Shown here in pieces: positions 6,733 to 8,654 of a stretch of 8,654 bases of DNA; the first letter of the stretch is position 1, and every line of letters begins with the position of its first letter. Under the pieces are notes generated by a model. That model was not told the DNA's origin. It searched no databases and saw only the letters and a program-made list of their open reading frames with translations. The stretch spans positions 1-8,654 of the forward strand of contig SEEY01000129.1 in NCBI GenBank assembly GCA_004211235.1, given 5' to 3'. A program made the translations under genes and the position numbers. Origin of the DNA: Rubrivivax sp. Its GTDB lineage: Bacteria; Pseudomonadota; Gammaproteobacteria; Burkholderiales; Burkholderiaceae.

Positions 6733-7010
6733 ACACCACGACGCCACCTTCCAAGGGCCCCAAGGGCCCCAAGGAGCCCAAGGACCCCAAGGACCCTCTT
6801 CACGGCCTCACGCTGGAGGCCATCGTCACGGCGCTGGTCGAGCACTTCGGCTGGGACGAGCTGGGCCAGCGCATCGAGATCAAGTGCTTTCGCATCGATC
6901 CGAGCGTGTCGTCCAGCCTGAAGTTCCTGCGCAAGACGCCCTGGGCGCGCGCCAAGGTGGAGAGCCTGTACCTCTTCATGCGGCGCGAGCAGGCCCGCGC
7001 AGCACGGTAA
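6729..7010 (+). CDS. VF530 family small DNA-binding protein (DUF2132) with Lys/Pro-rich tail
   Basis: The folded part, about residues 22-88, matches the VF530 family: [20 protein letters not shown], then [21 protein letters not shown] and [16 protein letters not shown]. The family is named after a Vibrio fischeri protein with a solved structure and is annotated as DNA binding; its biological role is not established. Before this domain lies a low-complexity tail (residues about 8-22: [15 protein letters not shown]) made of K-x-P triplet repeats, encoded by a 9-bp tandem repeat. The tail is basic and proline-rich and is probably disordered. The ATG overlaps the acyltransferase TGA as ATGA, so translation is likely coupled; no independent ribosome binding site is obvious. 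The gene is convergent with minE. Confidence 0.9.
   Translation: MNTTTPPSKGPKGPKEPKDPKDPLHGLTLEAIVTALVEHFGWDELGQRIEIKCFRIDPSVSSSLKFLRKTPWARAKVESLYLFMRREQARAAR
6753..6797 (+). repeat. 9-bp tandem repeat inside the VF530 gene
   Basis: Five units in tandem: AAGGGCCCC twice, AAGGAGCCC, AAGGACCCC and AAGGACCCT. Each unit encodes K-x-P (x = G, G, E, D, D). Because the period is a multiple of three, gain or loss of a unit would lengthen or shorten the tail without a frameshift. Confidence 0.85.
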
Positions 7011-7169
7011 ACGAGTTAGCGCCCCGCATTCCGGGCCGAGCGCCGGGCCGCTCCCAAGCCCGCCCGCCTGGCGATGTGCGAGCGGGGCACGCCCCGCGAG
7101 CATCGCCGTCCCCTTGGGGAACCGATCAGGGTGGCCCGCGTCCAGGGAGGCCAGCCTGAGCGAGGGGCA
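7011..7169. other. Convergent intergenic region between VF530 gene and minE
   Basis: No open frame here looks real. The stretch contains a direct repeat of CCGGGCCG (7031-7038 and 7043-7050), a large inverted repeat (7070-7107, listed separately), and a small palindrome CCCCTTGGGG (7110-7119). The inverted repeat could end transcription from both sides, but no T-run follows on either strand. Confidence 0.55.
7070..7107. repeat. Two-part inverted repeat / hairpin between convergent genes
   Basis: The inner arms GCGGGGC (7082-7088) and GCCCCGC (7091-7097) pair perfectly, leaving a 2-nt gap or, more plausibly, a 6-bp stem with a CACG tetraloop. The outer arms GGCGATG (7070-7076) and CATCGCC (7101-7107) also pair perfectly, with a small internal loop (TGCGA and GAG). 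It may work as a bidirectional hairpin terminator without a T-run, or may be a REP-like dispersed element. Confidence 0.6.
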
Positions 7170-7427
7170 TCATCTGGTCTCCGGCAGTTCGATCTTGACT
7201 TCGAGCACCTCCAGGTCGCCCTGGCGCTCCATGTGCACCTTGATGTCGTCGGGGTTGATCGACACGTACTTGCTGATCACGGCCACCAGCTCGCGCTGCA
7301 GCTGGGGCAGGTAGTCGGGGCTGCTGCTGCGGCCGTTGCGCTCATGCGCGAGGATGAGCTGCAGGCGCTCCTTGGCGACGCTGGCCGAGCTCTTCTTTTC
7401 GCCGAGGAAGAAGTTCAGGAATCCCAT
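7170..7427 (-). CDS. minE: Cell division topological specificity factor MinE
   Basis: MinE stimulates the MinD ATPase and drives pole-to-pole oscillation of MinCD, keeping the division inhibitor away from midcell. The 85 aa sequence is complete. The amphipathic membrane-targeting start is MGFLNFFLG. The MinD-contact helix/strand region lies at about 13-30 ([18 protein letters not shown]). The dimeric topological-specificity domain follows ([20 protein letters not shown] at 38-57, then [13 protein letters not shown] at 71-83). The start at 7427 gives the family N-terminus; eight upstream in-frame codons (MASEGGRT) belong to the leader. GGGAGG at 7435-7440 is 7 nt before the ATG. The gap to minD is 13 bp, so the two are co-transcribed in the usual minCDE order. 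Confidence 0.98.
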   Translation of the reverse strand: MGFLNFFLGEKKSSASVAKERLQLILAHERNGRSSSPDYLPQLQRELVAVISKYVSINPDDIKVHMERQGDLEVLEVKIELPETR

Positions 7428-7434
7428 GGTGCGG

Positions 7435-7440
7435 CCTCCC
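7435..7440 (-). promoter_or_regulatory. ribosome binding site of minE
   Basis: GGGAGG on the minus strand lies 7 nt before the minE ATG, directly after the minD stop codon. It decides the start at 7427 over the in-frame ATG at 7451, which lies inside minD. Confidence 0.8.
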
Positions 7441-8256
7441 TCACTTGCCACCGAAGACGCGCTTGAACCAGCTCGGCTTCACGGCCTCGGTGAAGCGCAT
7501 CGGCTTGTCTTCGCCCAGGAAGCGCGCGACGACGTCCTTGTAGGCCTCGGCCACATCGGTGTCGGCCAGGTGGATGGCCGGCGTGCCCTGGTTGGAGGCC
7601 TGCAGCACGCTCTCGCTCTCAGGGATGACGCCGATCAGCGGCGTGCGCAGGATCTCGTGGATGTCGTCCAGGCTCAACATCTGCCCGCCCTCGACGCGGT
7701 TCGGGTTGTAGCGCGTGATCAGCAGGTGCTCCTTGACCGGCTCTCCGCCCTCGATGGCGCGCTTGGTCTTGCTGCTGAGCATGCCCAGGATGCGGTCCGA
7801 GTCGCGCACCGAGGAGACCTCGGGGTTGGTCACCACCAGCGCCTCGTCGGCGTAGTGCATGGCCATCAGCGCGCCGGTCTCGATGCCGGCCGGCGAGTCG
7901 CAGACGATGTAGTCGAACTCCATCGCCTTGAGCTCTTCCAGCACGCGCTCGACGCCTTCCTGCTTCAGCGCATCCTTGTCGCGCGTCTGCGAGGCGGCCA
8001 GGATGTAGAGCTTGTCGAGCTGCTTGTCCTTGATCAGCGCCTGGGTCAGCTTGATCTCCTCGTTGACGACGTTGATGAGGTCGTACACCACACGGCGCTC
8101 GACGCCCATGATGAGGTCGAGGTTGCGCAGGCCGACGTCGAAGTCGATGACGCAGGTCTTGAGGCCGCGCATGGCGAGGCCGGTGGCGAAGCTCGCGCTG
8201 GTGGTGGTCTTGCCGACCCCGCCCTTGCCGGAGGTGACGACGACGATCTTGGTCAT
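7441..8256 (-). CDS. minD: Septum site-determining ATPase MinD
   Basis: MinD is a ParA/SIMIBI-type ATPase that, with ATP, dimerises on the inner membrane, recruits MinC as the FtsZ inhibitor, and is released by MinE. The 271 aa length is normal. The deviant Walker A motif GKGGVGKTT spans 10-18, with signature Lys11 and Lys16. Switch I is [10 protein letters not shown] (38-47, Asp40), and switch II is VCDSPAGIE (118-126, Asp120). The C-terminal amphipathic membrane-targeting helix is [10 protein letters not shown] (262-271). AGGA at 8265-8268 lies 8 nt before the ATG. It follows minC by 40 bp and precedes minE by 13 bp. Confidence 0.99.
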   Translation of the reverse strand: MTKIVVVTSGKGGVGKTTTSASFATGLAMRGLKTCVIDFDVGLRNLDLIMGVERRVVYDLINVVNEEIKLTQALIKDKQLDKLYILAASQTRDKDALKQEGVERVLEELKAMEFDYIVCDSPAGIETGALMAMHYADEALVVTNPEVSSVRDSDRILGMLSSKTKRAIEGGEPVKEHLLITRYNPNRVEGGQMLSLDDIHEILRTPLIGVIPESESVLQASNQGTPAIHLADTDVAEAYKDVVARFLGEDKPMRFTEAVKPSWFKRVFGGK

Positions 8257-8264
8257 CTGGGCTT

Positions 8265-8268
8265 TCCT
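8265..8268 (-). promoter_or_regulatory. ribosome binding site of minD
   Basis: AGGA (within AGGAAAG) on the minus strand, 8 nt before the minD ATG, in the 40 bp spacer after minC. Confidence 0.7.
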
Positions 8269-8296
8269 GTTGTGTTCGGTTGGATCGGGGTGCGGT

Positions 8297-8654
8297 TCAG
8301 AGGGCGAGCGGCAGCATCAGCAGCTTCTCGCCCTGGAGATAGACCTGGGCCGGCTTGCCCGCGACGTCCGCAGGCAGGGGGTTTTCGGCGGTGCGGTAGA
8401 TGCCCGCGACGGCCAGCAGCTCGGCTTCCAGGCTCTGCGTGTAGATCCGCGCCGACGTGTCGCCGCGGGCACCCGCGATGGCCTTGCCCCGCAGAGGGGC
8501 ATAGATGTGGATGCTGCCGTCGGCAATCACTTCCGCGCCATGGCTGACGACCGCGAGCACGACGAGGTCGCCGCCCTTGGCGTAGACCTGCTGGCCCGAG
8601 CGCAGCGGTTTGTCGATGACAAGGGTCGGCGCTGGCCCGGCGGCCTTTTCCACA
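8297..8654 (-). CDS. minC: Septum site-determining protein MinC, C-terminal domain (5' end outside window)
   Basis: About 118 residues are visible; the frame is open to the right edge and the true start is beyond it. The leftmost visible residues are a linker followed by the MinC C-terminal beta-helix domain. Its hallmarks are [20 protein letters not shown], with the RSGQ motif that contacts MinD, then [39 protein letters not shown] and LLAVAGIYR. This domain dimerises and binds MinD and FtsZ tails; the N-terminal FtsZ-inhibiting domain is outside the window. The order minC-minD-minE is the standard proteobacterial operon; its promoter must lie to the right of the window. Confidence 0.97.
   Translation of the reverse strand, partial: VEKAAGPAPTLVIDKPLRSGQQVYAKGGDLVVLAVVSHGAEVIADGSIHIYAPLRGKAIAGARGDTSARIYTQSLEAELLAVAGIYRTAENPLPADVAGKPAQVYLQGEKLLMLPLAL

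Noticed and set aside
5911..6747. The serine hydrolase frame stays open far upstream, suggesting an 833-residue protein
   Set aside because: The extra 279 residues are antisense to the well-supported acyltransferase gene, and the signal peptide starts exactly at the internal ATG at 5910. The openness is a high-G+C shadow effect.
7336..8547. Plus-strand open frame of 403 codons opposite minD/minE
   Set aside because: It is antisense to the highly conserved min genes; the Leu/Asp/Val/His-rich composition is a reverse-complement artefact.

Overview
The window looks like chromosomal DNA of a high-G+C betaproteobacterium, most likely a Burkholderiales member of the Rubrivivax/Leptothrix/Roseateles kind. 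This rests on the strong G+C bias at third codon positions, the very conserved MinC/MinD/MinE sequences, a membrane-anchored TAXI protein, and a VF530 protein. The genus is inferred, not shown. Nearly all DNA is coding. I see no rRNA, tRNA, insertion sequence, phage gene or CRISPR array.

Left part (about 1-4236). The window opens inside the 3' half of a large AfsR/COG3903-like ATPase-TPR regulator on the plus strand. Convergent to it is a tightly coupled minus-strand set, read right to left: a YgjP-type HExxH metalloprotein, a DusC-like tRNA-dihydrouridine synthase, and a TAXI-family solute-binding-like protein with two membrane segments. Both junctions are ATGA overlaps. A small [2Fe-2S] ferredoxin gene starts on the plus strand so close to ygjP that the two divergent start codons overlap within 7 bp (ATG-T-CAT).

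Middle part (about 4237-7169). A secreted class C beta-lactamase-like serine hydrolase (554 aa, minus strand) is convergent with the ferredoxin gene. It is divergent, across a 222-231 bp gap holding two small inverted repeats, from a PlsC-type acyltransferase. The acyltransferase overlaps by ATGA a small VF530 protein that carries a Lys/Pro-rich tail encoded by a 9-bp tandem repeat. After it comes a 159 bp convergent gap with a strong two-part inverted repeat that resembles a dispersed intergenic element more than a plain terminator.

Right part (7170-8654). The minus-strand division-site operon minC-minD-minE, with minC cut by the window edge, acts together to place the FtsZ ring at midcell.

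Most genes are recognisable housekeeping or family-level genes, and I found no clear new multi-gene system. The points most worth a second look are the overlapping divergent starts at 3958-3964, the TAXI protein without a visible permease inside a tRNA-modification operon, the acyltransferase-VF530 pair with its repeat-encoded tail, and the inverted-repeat element at 7070-7107.
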